NCBI GenBank assembly: GCA_015680685.1
Contig: MNCI01004594.1
Span: 216,177-280,176, forward strand
Origin: Gnetum montanum
Taxonomy: Eukaryota; Streptophyta; Gnetopsida; Gnetales; Gnetaceae
Direction of reading: 5' to 3'
DNA: 64,000 nt
Under the pieces are notes generated by a model that saw nothing but the letters and a program-made list of their open reading frames with translations, did not search any database and was not told where the DNA came from. Below, one piece after another: positions 1-10,769 of the stretch; positions within the stretch are counted from its first letter, which is position 1; the number at the start of each line of letters is the position of its first letter. The position numbers and the translations under genes were made by a program.

Positions 1-2148
1 TGGAGTGTGACTCATAGCGTCACCTGGAGAAACTGGCTGCTTCACATAATAACCATAAGGATCAGGCTGCCGGTAAGGGTATTGTTGTGATGATGGTGGC
101 ATCCCCCATGACTGTGGGTATTGCCACTGCTGATGTTGCTCGATGGGCTGTGGAGGTGTTCCACTTGGATAATACGTCAAGGGTTGGTGGAACTGCCTCG
201 GGTTACCTTGTGGATAAGGTAACCTCCTGGGTGTTTGCCGTTGATTAAGTCTTGGGTTTAATGCATACACCCCAGACTCCTGCAGATGTGAGATAATTGG
301 ACAACATCCCTTAGGATGGTCATAATAACAGACCTCACATCCACCGTCATTGTCTGAATTAGAATTTTCAGCCTCATCGGAGTTAGAGATTTTTCCCTTA
401 CCCTTGTTATGTGCAGGGTTAAAGTTTCTCCACTTGTCTTTGCGTTTATCACTACTTTGCTCATCCATAGACTCTTCTACAATTTTTAGGACTGTTTCTA
501 TTCGTGAGTCTAAGGAATCCCACATTTGGTCTACCTTAGCCGATACCTCCGTTGTTAACTTTTGGATCGGCACAGTTTTCCTGTTCACCAACTCTTCGAG
601 TGGTGACTCATCCTCCTCATCACAGAATTTCACTCCCTTCTTACGAAGGGAGGGATCACGGTTGTATTCCTCCGCACTTTCTCTTTTCCGTAGCTCACCC
701 TCTTCTTGCGCTACTTGTTCCAACAATACTTCAACTTCATGGGCTCTTAGTTGGGAGAGTCTCCCTTGGGCGTAAGTCCCAAGAGTTCTTCTCGTTTCAT
801 TTCGTAGCCCATCCACGAGGTGGCGAAGTTGATCCCGCTTAGCGTACCCATGGCCCGGGCAACGATGTAGCAATGTGTAGTAACGGGCCATGGCAGCATC
901 CAAGGATTCATGAGCTCCTTGTTTCCAGCCTTGGATCTGCTTACGCAAGTTAGACACTCTGGAGTACGTTTGATATTTGTTGTTGAACAATTCGAGCATC
1001 GTACTCCACCTCCTGATGGTTTCCGGTTCTAAGGACCGGTACCAGCTTTCCGCTTCTTTAGTGAGTGTCCTTGGGAACAACTTGAGTTTCTGCCACTCAT
1101 TGTCTATGTTCTGCAAGGCACAGGCGTCGTGGAATGCCTGTAAATGATGTTGAGGATCAGCGTTGTATCCCCCTTCAAAACGTGGGATATTATTTATATC
1201 CAAACGCTTGATCCTACTGTCTTTCAAATGCCTTGTGGGAATCCTAACTGCCTCTCTAATGTCAAGCATACTTCGGGTTGCGAATAGGGGTTCGTCATGA
1301 TCATCTCTTTCATGACGTCTGTGATGTCTACGTTGTGGTTCCCTATTCTCCCTACGTCCTTGCCCTTGTCCTAACTCCTCTCGACCTTCTTGTCGAGGCA
1401 TTTCATCTCTTCTACCTTTACTTTCCGCGTTATGCTCATGGTGGCTGCGCCCAGATGTGGAAGGAGAGGGTGAATGATGTGATGAAGGGGAAGAAGAAGG
1501 GGATCCATCACCATGGTGATGTTTCTTGCCTTCTCTTCGGCTGCTTCGGCCCCGATCGTTGTCACGATCTGCATGTCTGTCATTAGTGTGAGTGATTGTT
1601 CCTGCCGTGAACAGCTTGTGCTCACGGGGATCAGAGCCTGGAATGTGTATCGTTGATCTAAGGCCCTGATGCCTAACCTCTTCACCAGAGTGAGGAGGAG
1701 GAACATCATTTTCTAAGAAACCCGTTGTGAGGGGTTCCTCGTCTCCTATTTCACTAATGACGTGGGAAACCTTGCCCTTCAGTAGTGAATGTTGGCTCTC
1801 CTGCCTTGCATCCCGAATACGTTGGGCTTTTGTGGGTTGATAATCCCTCAGAGTGTAATCATCCGCAACGTATTCAGTAATCAGCTCTTGCATGCCATAC
1901 CGTACCAAGGCACGGAAAAGCATGTTGGAAGCAGAGCGATCTGGGGGTAACACGATGTTACCTTGCATGTCTCTCCACCGCAGTTGCTCATCTTGATGGA
2001 AAACAAAGGTAAAATCCGGCACATACTCATCGGGATGAGTATATGTGACCTTAGATTGTTGAGGACATGGTTGATCTCGGTTATGCGTATGATGCTGACT
2101 TTCTCCTGTATTGTCCTTAGGTGAGTTGATTTCGTGAGAAGAAGCCAT
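1..2148 (-). CDS. gag: Gag polyprotein of element A, N-terminal 716 residues, intact, partial at window edge
   Basis: I translated the minus strand from the ATG at 2148 to base 1 and found no stop. The product forms the retrotransposon particle shell. Residues about 1-150 are acidic and mixed. Residues about 197-296 are rich in His, Arg and Ser. Residues about 317-460 are the Retrotrans_gag core, with the landmarks FEGGYN, ESWYRSLEPE and MLELFNNKYQTY. Residues about 540-590 are charged and likely helical. Around 604-613 lies a Cys/His cluster of spacing C-x2-C-x3-H-x3-C, with a further Cys directly after it, unlike the usual C-x2-C-x4-H-x4-C knuckle. A Pro/Gln/Tyr-rich tail follows. The start is chosen because C and F begin at the same place. 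Protease and pol presumably follow outside the window. This is the only long gag here without stops. Confidence 0.93.
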   Translation of the reverse strand, partial: MASSHEINSPKDNTGESQHHTHNRDQPCPQQSKVTYTHPDEYVPDFTFVFHQDEQLRWRDMQGNIVLPPDRSASNMLFRALVRYGMQELITEYVADDYTLRDYQPTKAQRIRDARQESQHSLLKGKVSHVISEIGDEEPLTTGFLENDVPPPHSGEEVRHQGLRSTIHIPGSDPREHKLFTAGTITHTNDRHADRDNDRGRSSRREGKKHHHGDGSPSSSPSSHHSPSPSTSGRSHHEHNAESKGRRDEMPRQEGREELGQGQGRRENREPQRRHHRRHERDDHDEPLFATRSMLDIREAVRIPTRHLKDSRIKRLDINNIPRFEGGYNADPQHHLQAFHDACALQNIDNEWQKLKLFPRTLTKEAESWYRSLEPETIRRWSTMLELFNNKYQTYSRVSNLRKQIQGWKQGAHESLDAAMARYYTLLHRCPGHGYAKRDQLRHLVDGLRNETRRTLGTYAQGRLSQLRAHEVEVLLEQVAQEEGELRKRESAEEYNRDPSLRKKGVKFCDEEDESPLEELVNRKTVPIQKLTTEVSAKVDQMWDSLDSRIETVLKIVEESMDEQSSDKRKDKWRNFNPAHNKGKGKISNSDEAENSNSDNDGGCEVCYYDHPKGCCPIISHLQESGVYALNPRLNQRQTPRRLPYPQGNPRQFHQPLTYYPSGTPPQPIEQHQQWQYPQSWGMPPSSQQYPYRQPDPYGYYVKQPVSPGDAMSHTP

Positions 2149-2275
2149 TTCTATTGGTGTGCTAATTTCACCGTTATTTATTGTTCTTGATTAACTGATT
2201 AACCCTAAGGTTCGTTTTAAGCTCACAACGATGTGAGTGATATCCCTTATGTTAAATTGGCGAAAAAACACTTAG
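2149..2275 (-). other. 5' leader of element A between primer site and gag
   Basis: A short untranslated leader of about 127 bases lies between the primer-binding site and the gag start. No further motif is evident. The string taaccctaagg near 2200 is a chance telomere-like word, repeated in related elements as part of the leader. Confidence 0.6.
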
Positions 2276-2293
2276 TCCCCGGCAACGGCGCCA
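2276..2293 (-). other. Primer-binding site for tRNA-Asp (element A)
   Basis: On the minus strand this reads TGGCGCCGTTGCCGGGGA, the exact complement of the 3' end of plant tRNA-Asp(GTC) including CCA. It sits one base inside the 5' LTR end. This is the tRNA-primed start of minus-strand DNA synthesis and fixes the element's orientation. Confidence 0.93.
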
Positions 2294-2294
2294 A

Positions 2295-3396
2295 TGATGA
2301 GTGGCGAGGTACCCCTACACTCCACCATACGAATACGAGCGTACACGCGCGATCCGGTCGAACTCCGCAGACTAAATGCCTTAACGCCACAAGAAACACT
2401 TGGGGTTAATCGTTCGTTGTCTTCCCAGGCTTGCTTGTATGTGTCACGGTGTATGGTTAAGCAAGTCTGAGGTATGTGATTTTTTTGGTATTTTCGGCTT
2501 ATCTTCTATGCTACCAGGAGAAAGGGTTGAGAAAACTAAACTAACTCTAACTAAGATCTAAGTCTAAATTAACTAGCGTCAGCATCCGTTCCCACTTGCC
2601 GGACACACCCTGAACTATGCAACTGCAGCTTACCAAACGCTAATCGTTACTGGGATCGCCACACGTAACGCAAGTGCTCGAAGTGGTCGTACTGAGGCAC
2701 CTATTTAGCCTACGTGTGATAAGCAGCCGATTCCTTAGCCAGCCGTACACACCCGTGGGTGCTCGTAACTAAGTCGTACTTATCACACGATCTAGCCTAG
2801 CAATGAGCAGCCGATTCCTCAACTAGCCGTACACATTAGACCCGGGAGTTACCAAGCGCAGAATCCTGGAATACGCTACTGGGTTACCAAGCATCCAATG
2901 CTCGTAATTGAGTCGTACTCATGCATTGCGTCAAGCAGCCGATTCCTTGACTAGCCGTACACGTCCGTAGACGCTCGTAATCAAGTCGTACTTGAACGCA
3001 CTAGGAAAGCAGGAAATAAAGCAATAAATGAAACCACGTGCTGCAAGGTTTATCCAATCAAGTTCGTCTTTATTGCCATACACAACTTGGGTTCAGGTTA
3101 CAAGCTGCTCGAATAAAGAGCCGTTCACTCTAGGACTCCTACTGCGGGCACATGGGAAAAAATTCTAACTCTGGAGTGATCAATCTGCCAGAGCTTCGCT
3201 ACACTAGCCAGGATTGGGGAAAAAGGGGAGTGCCGCCTCTTATTTATAGAAATGGCGGCACGACGCAATATCGCGTACGCGATATCGCAAGAGAAGACGC
3301 GATATCGCGTACGCGATATCGCATGGGATGCGATATCGCATCGGTCGCGATATCGTGTACGCGATATCGTGGCCTAGTGTAAACCGCGTCTCATCA
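2295..3396 (-). repeat. 5' LTR of element A
   Basis: The LTR starts and ends with TGATGAG and CTCATCA on the plus strand, giving TG...CA termini. In sense order, U3 is only about 150 bp and carries GCGATATCGC palindromes, followed by a TATA box near 3249-3241. A long R/U5 of about 940 bp follows. Between about 2720 and 3000 it holds three units starting AGCAGCCGATTCCT, each followed by a GCCGTACAC and a GTCGTACT stretch, which are absent from the shorter LTRs of C. The R/U5 end (near 2300-2345) is shared with B, C and F. Confidence 0.93.
3241..3371 (-). promoter_or_regulatory. U3 promoter of element A: palindrome array plus TATA box
   Basis: On the minus strand a CTATAAATA box lies at 3249-3241. 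Directly upstream (3262-3371) are about six copies of the perfect palindrome GCGATATCGC or one-base variants, several joined as GCGATATCGCGTACGC. The position just upstream of TATA suggests protein-binding enhancer sites; that role is inferred. The array is very CpG-rich, and the C copies show it eroded. Confidence 0.75.
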
Positions 3397-4470
3397 GTAA
3401 ATATCTAAAGAGTCTTAATTTGAATTGATAACAAACATAGATATGAGCAATGATAGGATATATAACAAAATCAAACTTTCTTTATTTAAATCAAAGGATG
3501 GATGTTAACTATGCTAGTATAACTATCATTTTAATGATAGTATAAGATGTTGTGAAAGCATTTTATTAAATGGTATAGAATATGTATAATCTCATAGTTA
3601 ATTAAGAAAAGTATTGTAGGGGAATGTTCAAATTAGGAATAATATATATATATATATGTACACCTCATGAAATAAAGTTAAATTAGAACTTTATAATCTA
3701 GCATTGCCCATTGGAATTAAACCCTTAACTTTGAGCATCCAAATCAAGAATCTTATCACTAGGCTAACATAATTGTTAGAAAAGCATTATAACTAAGGTA
3801 TAGGAAATTACATCTAGATTTTGAACTTACATGTATTTATTTCCTTGAGAACCTTAAACTAATATTAAAAAGATTTCCATTTAACTTATATAACATTCTT
3901 CCACTTATTCTACAAGTGAAAGAATAAGTGAGAAAAGAATCTAAGAAAAATGAATTTTATCATGGAGATCTTGTCGCATTTACATCATATTTATGGATTA
4001 GATTTTATGAGATAAGATTAAGAAATGAAATTTTCCCAATTTAGCTTCTCAAAGATGACAAATAAAGGATATTTAAATTATTTATTTTAAAAGGGGCAAT
4101 GATGAGAATCATGATGGAGAAAGGTGTTAAAGGAAAAGTGCTCTTTATATAGGTGTGCCCATTTGGAGATCATAATTCCCTTAGCAAGGAATTAATAAAA
4201 GCTTAGTAAGGTGTTTTCAGCCTAAGTTATGAAGAAATTGTGTTTTTCCCATGTGTCATGGTGGAGGTGAAATTTGGGAATTAATTTGAAAATTGCAAAA
4301 AGGTTCATTTGCAATTGTATCTCCATTGGTTCTTACATTATGTCAATTTATCAATTTATCAACTTCAATGTAGTGGTAAATTGGATGTTCCAGAGAATAA
4401 TAAAATTAAGTGGATAAATTTGTGCATCCATTTTCCCTAGAAATATGAAAGAAATTCTATGAAAAACTAA
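3397..4470. other. AT-rich interval between elements A and B
   Basis: About 1.07 kb of AT-rich sequence without a credible ORF. It contains a short (TA)n run near 3643-3656 and a small hairpin, ACTATCATT / AATGATAGT, near 3525-3545. It could be host spacer or an old unrecognised repeat. I see no LTR ends, primer sites or coding similarity to the other elements. Confidence 0.5.
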
Positions 4471-5401
4471 TTATGAGTAGTGAGTATCCCTATGCTCAAC
4501 CATATGAATCACTAAGCATTTACACATGATCTGGTCAAATTTTGTCGACTTTATGTCTTTTGGTACATTAGCCTTTAGGAAGTGAACTTTCCCCGGCAAT
4601 CATTCATTATCTTTCCCATTACACTTGTGATGTACAAAGGTATGGTTAACTATAATCAAGGCATATGATTTTTATTATTTTATGTTTTATGCTCTTGGTG
4701 CTTTAAAATAGAGAAATGAAGTAAATTATTAGCTAATTTAATTTAACTAATTAATTAATCTATAACTAATCCTAACATAAGTATCTGGTCCCACTTTCCG
4801 TACACATCTTGAACACATACAACATTGTTAGGCTATCATGCATTAAGCACTACAGGGATTACCAAGTGTTGTATGTTATTCTTGAAGCGATCATACTTAT
4901 GTGTTTAATCTATTTAGCTTAATTAATTAATTAATTAATTAAAGTCTAGTTTAGCTTAATTAATTACATAATTGATGAAAATAATAAATGCAAAAATAAA
5001 TTATTAATCTATTTCAAGTGCTGCAAGGTTTGATCAAAAGGCTCATCTTTATTACTATTCACACTGGTGTGCTCAGGTATATTAGTGCTTAAATAAATAT
5101 CTATACACTTTCTAATTCCTATTGCAGGCACTCAAAGAAATATTCTAACTCTTAAATGACAAAATTGCAAGAGCTTTACTACAAATATGACTTGACCTCT
5201 CCTAAACATAGCTGGTGAGAACATATTTATAGACTTTATTATGAAGCTATGTCAACGAGACCCCATACATGTAGCAAATGCTATGTTGATGTGGTCCCAT
5301 TGACAAGGCAACACCACATAGATAGGGCTACATTAATAAGGGTCCATCAATGAGACCATGTCAATGGGGGCCTATCGATGCAACAATTCGATGCTTCATC
5401 A
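4471..5401 (-). repeat. 3' LTR of element B
   Basis: It aligns along its length with 50946-51875, for example in the CATACTTATGTGTTTAATC and AAGTGCTGCAAGGTTTGATC stretches. The left end reads TTATGAG, a decayed TGATGAG; the right end is TTCATCA. A TATA box on the minus strand lies at 5233-5225. U3 (about 5240-5400) has short repeats around CATCAATGAG and CATGTCAATG instead of the palindromes of A and C. A (TTAA)n run is at about 4919-4945. Next to it at 5402 the sense strand has the purine-rich GTGGGGATA, the likely polypurine tract. Confidence 0.88.
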
Positions 5402-6148
5402 TATCCCCACAACTAAATGAAAACTCATCCTTAAGTTTCTTTACAAAATTGAAAAGGTATGGGATTATTAAGTGACTCTTGACATAACAAATTGACATAA
5501 CAAAACTAAGTGCCCTAATATACAAATCAACATCATTACAAAAATTAATGGTGTTCATGACACAATATTGAACACCATGACATGATTACTCAAAATTGGC
5601 AACACATCCTCTGATAGCATGAAGATGGTTGAGAAGATCAAATAGTCCCAGGTGATGAAGGCTCTTGAGGTTTTGAAGGACCTTAGCCAACTTTGGACTC
5701 ATGTGGTGGTTGAGGCAGCTATGGCTATCTTTCTATAGTTGCTACGTCTAGTGGAAGGTGAAAGGAATTCAATAATGCCTTCATCTTCTCCTCCTTGCTC
5801 CAAGGATCATTCACAGTCCACATGGCATTACTAATGTGGGCTAGAATGGAGATATCCTATGGACAAGGCATTATTGGGAACAACTCCTTGACATTGACAA
5901 CCGAGGCAGCTAATTGTTTACATTCAACATCGAACACTATCACTTCATTCTATAGCTCTTGGTAGTCATTCATTCTTTTGACCAAGTTCTCGGTAGTAGA
6001 TCTTTGATCAGTGTATTTTCCCTTGAGAACCTTGAGTTTAATGTTTACCATTATAAGATTTTACTTGGTTTCCTCGTGGTGCTTGAACTCAACCCCATAC
6101 AATAAGTACAAGCTAGTCACTTACTTTTCTAGTTTTGACCACGACCGT
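5402..6148 (-). pseudogene. Element B extra reading frame, C-terminal part, and 3' junction
   Basis: This continues the degenerate minus-strand reading frame of 17808-16135 beyond the C insertion. The last stretch (5558-5402) is open and runs into the 3' LTR. Sequence just before the polypurine tract resembles the same position in C (15245-15334) and F (53281-53380), so that part may be conserved for DNA function rather than protein. The rest is Lys/Glu/Leu-rich and broken by stops. I recognise no domain. Confidence 0.5.
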
Positions 6149-7033
6149 TGATGAGATGTGATATCGCATACGCGATATCGCATCGGCCATGTGAAATCGC
6201 GTACATGATATCTTGTCATGCCTCATCTTCTATAAATAAGAGGCAGCTTCCCTTGTTCAAGATATTAAGACTTAGAATTTTAGCCAAACTCTTGTAGTTT
6301 TACCATTCTTGAGTTAGAATAATTCATGTGTGCTTGCAGTAGGAGTCATAGAGTGAACAGATCTTTATTCGAGCAATTTGTACCTGGACACACATTTGTG
6401 TATAGTAATGAAGATGAACTTTATGATAAACCTTGTAGCATACAAACTAAGCTAATTAGTNGACACACATTTGTGTATAGTAATAAAGATGAACTTTATG
6501 ATAAACCTTGTAGCATACAAACTAAGCTAATTAGTAATTAATTTTTGTTGAATGTTTAATGCTTTCCTAGTTAATTAATCTCTCTCTCAACCTTTGACTC
6601 TCCTAGTTAAGTACACTCAGTACGACCACTTCGAGCATATGTGGAGTGCTTGGTAACCCAGTAGCGATTAGCATTTGGTAATCCCAGCAGCGTTGCACTG
6701 GTTCAAGATGTGTATGGAAAGTGGGAATGGATATTGGTGTTAGGAACAATTAGAACTTAGTGAATAGTTAATGTAAGTTATTCACTTAGTTCTCTTTACC
6801 TTCCCTTATTAGCATAAGACATTAAAAAGACAAAAATCTCTAAAAATCACATACCTCAAACTTACTTAACCATACAACCATGAAAATACAAGTAAGTTTG
6901 TAAGGACAATGATTGATTAACCCTGAGTGTTCCATTAAGGCGCATAAGCACTTAGTCCTTGGAGTTTGATCAGATCGCGTGTGAAACACTTGTATTCATA
7001 TGGTTGAGTGTAGGGGTACCTCGCCACTCATCA
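6149..7033 (+). repeat. 5' LTR of element C
   Basis: TGATGAG...CTCATCA termini, collinear with 15335-16134. U3 has decayed GATATCGC palindromes at about 6160-6215, a TATAAATA box at 6231, then R/U5. A 74-bp stretch (6387-6460) is repeated as 6462-6535 around an N at 6461 with one mismatch. The second copy is absent from the 3' LTR, so this is an assembly join, not biology. Confidence 0.92.
6461..6461. other. Assembly gap (single N) with duplicated flanks
   Basis: 74 bases before the N recur right after it with one mismatch. This is the signature of two contig ends joined without merging their overlap. Confidence 0.85.
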
Positions 7034-7034
7034 T

Positions 7035-7052
7035 TAGCGCTATTGCCAGGGA
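7035..7052 (+). other. Primer-binding site for tRNA-Asp, decayed (element C)
   Basis: Reads TAGCGCTATTGCCAGGGA. It differs from the exact site in element A at four positions, all G-to-A or C-to-T. One base separates it from the LTR end, as in A. Confidence 0.88.
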
Positions 7053-7177
7053 CTTATTTGTTTGTGCACTATGTAGAACATAGGAAATTATCCATATCAT
7101 TGGAATGCTAGAACAAATACTTAGGGTTAATCAAGGAAAGATAAGACAATGGTAAATCGCATACTAAACAAGACAAA

Positions 7178-9585
7178 ATGTCTTCTTCTTCACATAAGAG
7201 CATTTCACTGCCTAGGACTAACATAAGAGATAGTCGGTGCCATCATACACGTAACCAAGATCTGCTAGTTCCTCAATAGTTTTGTGTGGTATATACTCAT
7301 CATGATGAGTATGTACCCAATTTCACCTTTATTCTCCACTAAGATGAACAACTACATTGGAGAGATTTGGTGGGTAACATAGTGTTGCCTCCAAAATAAT
7401 CAGTCCCCAACATGCTCCTTTGTGCTCTCTCACAAATAGGCATGCTGCTTTTATACGTGGAGAATGTTGCATGAGATCATGACACAAGGGACTATCATCC
7501 CACAGAAGTGCAACGTCAAAGGGATTTGTGATAAGAGAGTTACCACACATCCTTGAAGGGTAAATGGCCCCATAATGCCCTGCATGTCTTGAGCGAAATT
7601 GAGGGTGGTGAACCTGCTTCAATAGATTCTCCACAAAACAATGTTCCTCCTCCTAACGATGGTCAGGAGGTGGTATATTAGAACCTTCACTCTACTATTC
7701 ACAACCCTGGTTATGATACCCATGAACACAAAGTGTTCAAAGAAAGAACACAAACACACGATAAGGGCAGACGTTCTAATCGTGATCATGATCGTGGTCA
7801 GGATAACTGAAGAGAAGGTAGAAAAAACCATTATGGCGATGATTCTACTTATTCTTCACCTTCATCATCACATTCACCCTCTCCTTTAGTGTCTGAACAT
7901 AGTCATAAGAAAACCAATCGTGAGGATAAAGGGAAACAAAGTGAAAAACATCGATGAGACAGTCAAGAACGAGGATGAGGGCACTCTAAGGAATCAAGAC
8001 ATAGAAGAAGGAAGAGTAGGAAACCACGTAGACACCATAGAATCTATGAACGAGATGACCATGAAGAACCCCTACTCACAACTAGAAGCATGCTAGATAT
8101 GATGGAGGCTGTGAGAGTTCCCACAAGGCACCAAAAGGATAGTAGGATCAAAATGTTAGACATGAACAACATCCCATGATTTGAGGGGGGATACAAAACT
8201 AATCCTCAAAATCATTTACAAGAATTGCAAGATGCATGTGCCTTGTAGAACATATAAAATAAATGGAAAAAGCTAAAGTCATTCCCAAGGACACTAGTGA
8301 GAGAAGCTGAAAGTTGGTACTGGTCCTTAGAACCAGAATCCATTTAGAGGTGGAGTACAATGTTAGAACCATTTAATGATAAGTACCAAATGTAATCCCA
8401 AGTGTCTAACCTAAGAAAGAAAATCCAAGGATGGAAGCAAGAAAACCATAAACCCATGGATGCTACCATGGGCCGCTATTACACATTGTTACATCGTTGC
8501 CCTGGCGATGGTTATTTGTAGTGAGATCAACTATGCCATCTCATGGATGGACTTAGGTATGAAACAAGAATAACCCTTGGGACATATGCCCAAGGAAGAT
8601 TATCAAAGCTTAGGTCTCATCAAATTCATAGATTGCTAGAGCAAGTAGCCAAAGAAGAAGGTGAGCTATGAAAAAGAGAAAGCGCAGAAGAGTACAACCA
8701 AGATCCTTCCCTCCAAAAAAGGGAAGTGAGATTCTGAGAGGAGGAAGAAGAGTCACCACTCGAAGAGATGATGAATAGAAAAAATTTGCTACTCCAAAAG
8801 TTAACAACAGAAGTATCAGCAAAGGTAGACNATTGCTACTCCAAAAGTTAACAACAGAAGTATCAGCAAAGGTAGACCAAATGTGGGACTCCCTAGATAG
8901 TAGGCTTAAAACTGTTCTTAAAATTGTAGAGGAGTCTAGGGAGCGAGGTAGCAACCATGACAAAAAGAAAAAGAGAGAAGTGGACAATGCACATAACAAG
9001 GGTAATAGAAAAATGGATATCACTAAAGAGGTTGTGGATTCAGACATAGACAATGACGGTGGATGTGAGATATGCCAATATGACCATCCTAAGGGATGTT
9101 GCCCAATGATCTCACATCTATAAGAGTCTAGGTTGTATGCACTCAACCCATGACTTAATAAATGGCAAACACCCCGATGGTTACCTTATCCCCAAGGTAA
9201 CCCAAGGCAGTTTCACCAACCTTCAACATATTATCCAGGTGGAACTCCACCACAACCCATTAAGTAACATCAATAGTGGCAATACCCATAGTCATGGGGG
9301 ATGCCACCACTAAGGCAACAATACCCCTACTGGTAACTGGATCTATATGGCTACTACATGTAGCACCCGATCTCTCCACGTGACTTTGTTAGTCACGTTA
9401 CACCACAACATCACTACCAAGCTCAAGAGTATTATAGAACTCCTTCTTCTAGGGGACATAACCCACAAGCATACCATCCTTCAAATCCATCTGCAACTCT
9501 GACATCAATAGCTCCATTACCACCCGCTTCAGCAATGCAAGGGGAACTCCCTACTCAATCATAGCAATGCAATGCCACAAGGGTT
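7178..9585 (+). pseudogene. gag: Gag of element C, degenerate
   Basis: Starts at an ATG followed by a Ser-rich N-terminus like that of A. It then follows A's gag in order: the His/Arg-rich part near 7740-8010, the Retrotrans_gag core near 8160-8600 (landmarks GGYKTNPQNH, ESWYWSLEPE, MLEPFNDKYQ), the helical stretch near 8780-8960, the Cys/His cluster CEICQYDHPKGCC near 9065-9105 and the Pro/Gln-rich tail near 9180-9560. Many stops and some frame changes interrupt it, often where A has Gln, Arg or Trp codons, which fits C-to-T decay. An N at 8831 with a 45-bp duplication adds false length. Confidence 0.88.
8831..8831. other. Assembly gap (single N) with duplicated flanks
   Basis: The 45 bases at 8786-8830 recur at 8833-8877. 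Element A's gag has this segment once, so the duplication is an assembly join. Confidence 0.85.
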
Positions 9586-10695
9586 GTGAATCCTCAAACC
9601 GTAGTTGGTTCTGACAACCTTATGAAGAAAATACCTTTCTTCAAAACCAACAGTCCAACCAAGCCTTCACAACCACAAGCGGTTGAACCTCTAAATGCCT
9701 CTCCATCAAATAAGGCTTTCGAGCTCCCCTCAAACCAAAGACTAAGCTCAACACATACAGTTACGTTAACACATGCCATTACTGACTGGATTAAGGTGGG
9801 CCACCTTCCTAGGAAATTCTCTGATCTTGGAAGCCCTCTAATATATCTCCAAATCATTGGGAATGAACCATGTAAATCTCTTCTGGACTCAGGTTCTAGA
9901 GTCAACTTAATATCACAAGAGATGTACAAAGCCTAGAACCTACCTCCATTAAGAAAGAGAAATATTTTCCTAGAGTTGGCCGACCAGTCCATCACTATTC
10001 CCTTAGGACTAGTGGAGGACATCATTACCAATATGTGTGGGTGGTCGTACCCAGCTAATTTCCTAGTGATACAAGTAAACAATGGTAAAGGGGACTTCTC
10101 GATAATAATGGGAAGGGCATGGCTAAGTACTATAGATGCATGCCTAGGAATCCATGATCTTTCCCTAGAAATATCCAAGAAGAACACTTTTGGAAAGATT
10201 GAGAAGAAGAAGGTTCCATGCATCACATAGAGTGATACATGGTGAAATTATGTGCAAAAATCATGGGTTTTGCAAAGTTTACCATTACCTACATGAAACC
10301 GGTGTGCACAAGACATCAATATACAAAAGTGCCTGTATGTAGTAGCCACAGAACAAGAAGACACCTAGTGGCTGATAACTGATCAAGAGAGAAACTCACT
10401 AATGTGCATGGAACTAATTGAGGGAATAACTAGTGCTTACATTGAAAGCATAGATACACTAGAGCAAGTCCACTACCAACTTCCAAGCCCTAACCTTGAA
10501 AACATCAACTGGGGGAAGTTGGAAATTTTTGAAAAATTTAAACAAGAGCCCCTAGATTTGAAACCATTGCCCACTAGTCTAGAATATATGATCCTCAAAA
10601 ATGGAAAACCAGTCATCATCAACATAAGAATTTCTTCCAAACAAAAAGAAAGACTACTGAAAGTGATAAAAAAGTGGTCAAAAGCCTTTGCCTAG
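9586..10695 (+). pseudogene. pro: Aspartic protease region and linker of element C, degenerate
   Basis: The protease cuts the Gag-Pol precursor. Around 9885-9935 the frame reads LLDSGSRVNLI, with the catalytic DSG triplet intact. Around 10105-10130 it reads IIMGRAWL, the retropepsin C-terminal signature usually written ILGRPWL. A linker toward RT follows to about 10695 (open at 10402-10695). One stop separates the 9586-9936 piece from the next; more stops lie near 10230-10380. Element B lacks this segment altogether and F keeps only the linker part. Confidence 0.85.
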
Positions 10696-10769
10696 TCATA
10701 CCCCGAATTAATCGGAATAGATCCTAGGATATGCCAGCATATGATTTACACTAACCCCTCCATGAAACC

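Larger units (their letters stand above)
1..3396 (-). mobile_element. Element A: Athila-like Ty3/Gypsy LTR retrotransposon, 5' part
   Basis: This is the 5' portion of a minus-strand LTR retrotransposon that continues past the left edge of the window. In element order it shows a 1,102-bp 5' LTR (3396 down to 2295), an exact tRNA-Asp primer-binding site, a short leader and an open gag frame. The LTR ends are an inverted pair, TGATGAG and CTCATCA. The exact primer site and the unbroken gag make it the least decayed element here. Elements B, C and F are older relatives, aligning to it in gag and at the LTR ends. The Athila-like label rests on tRNA-Asp priming and gag style, since A's pol lies outside the window. 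The base after the LTR (3397 onward) is flank; the matching target duplication cannot be seen. Confidence 0.93.

Noticed and set aside
2200-2215. Telomere-like TAACCCTAAGG
   Set aside because: Single occurrence of the heptamer within the element leader; the same leader words occur in C and B.
2276-2293. A tRNA-Asp gene
   Set aside because: Only the last 18 bases of the tRNA match and they abut an LTR end; it is the complement of a primer-binding site.
3515-3550. A MITE
   Set aside because: Only a 9-bp inverted repeat with a tiny loop; no flanking duplication or terminal structure.
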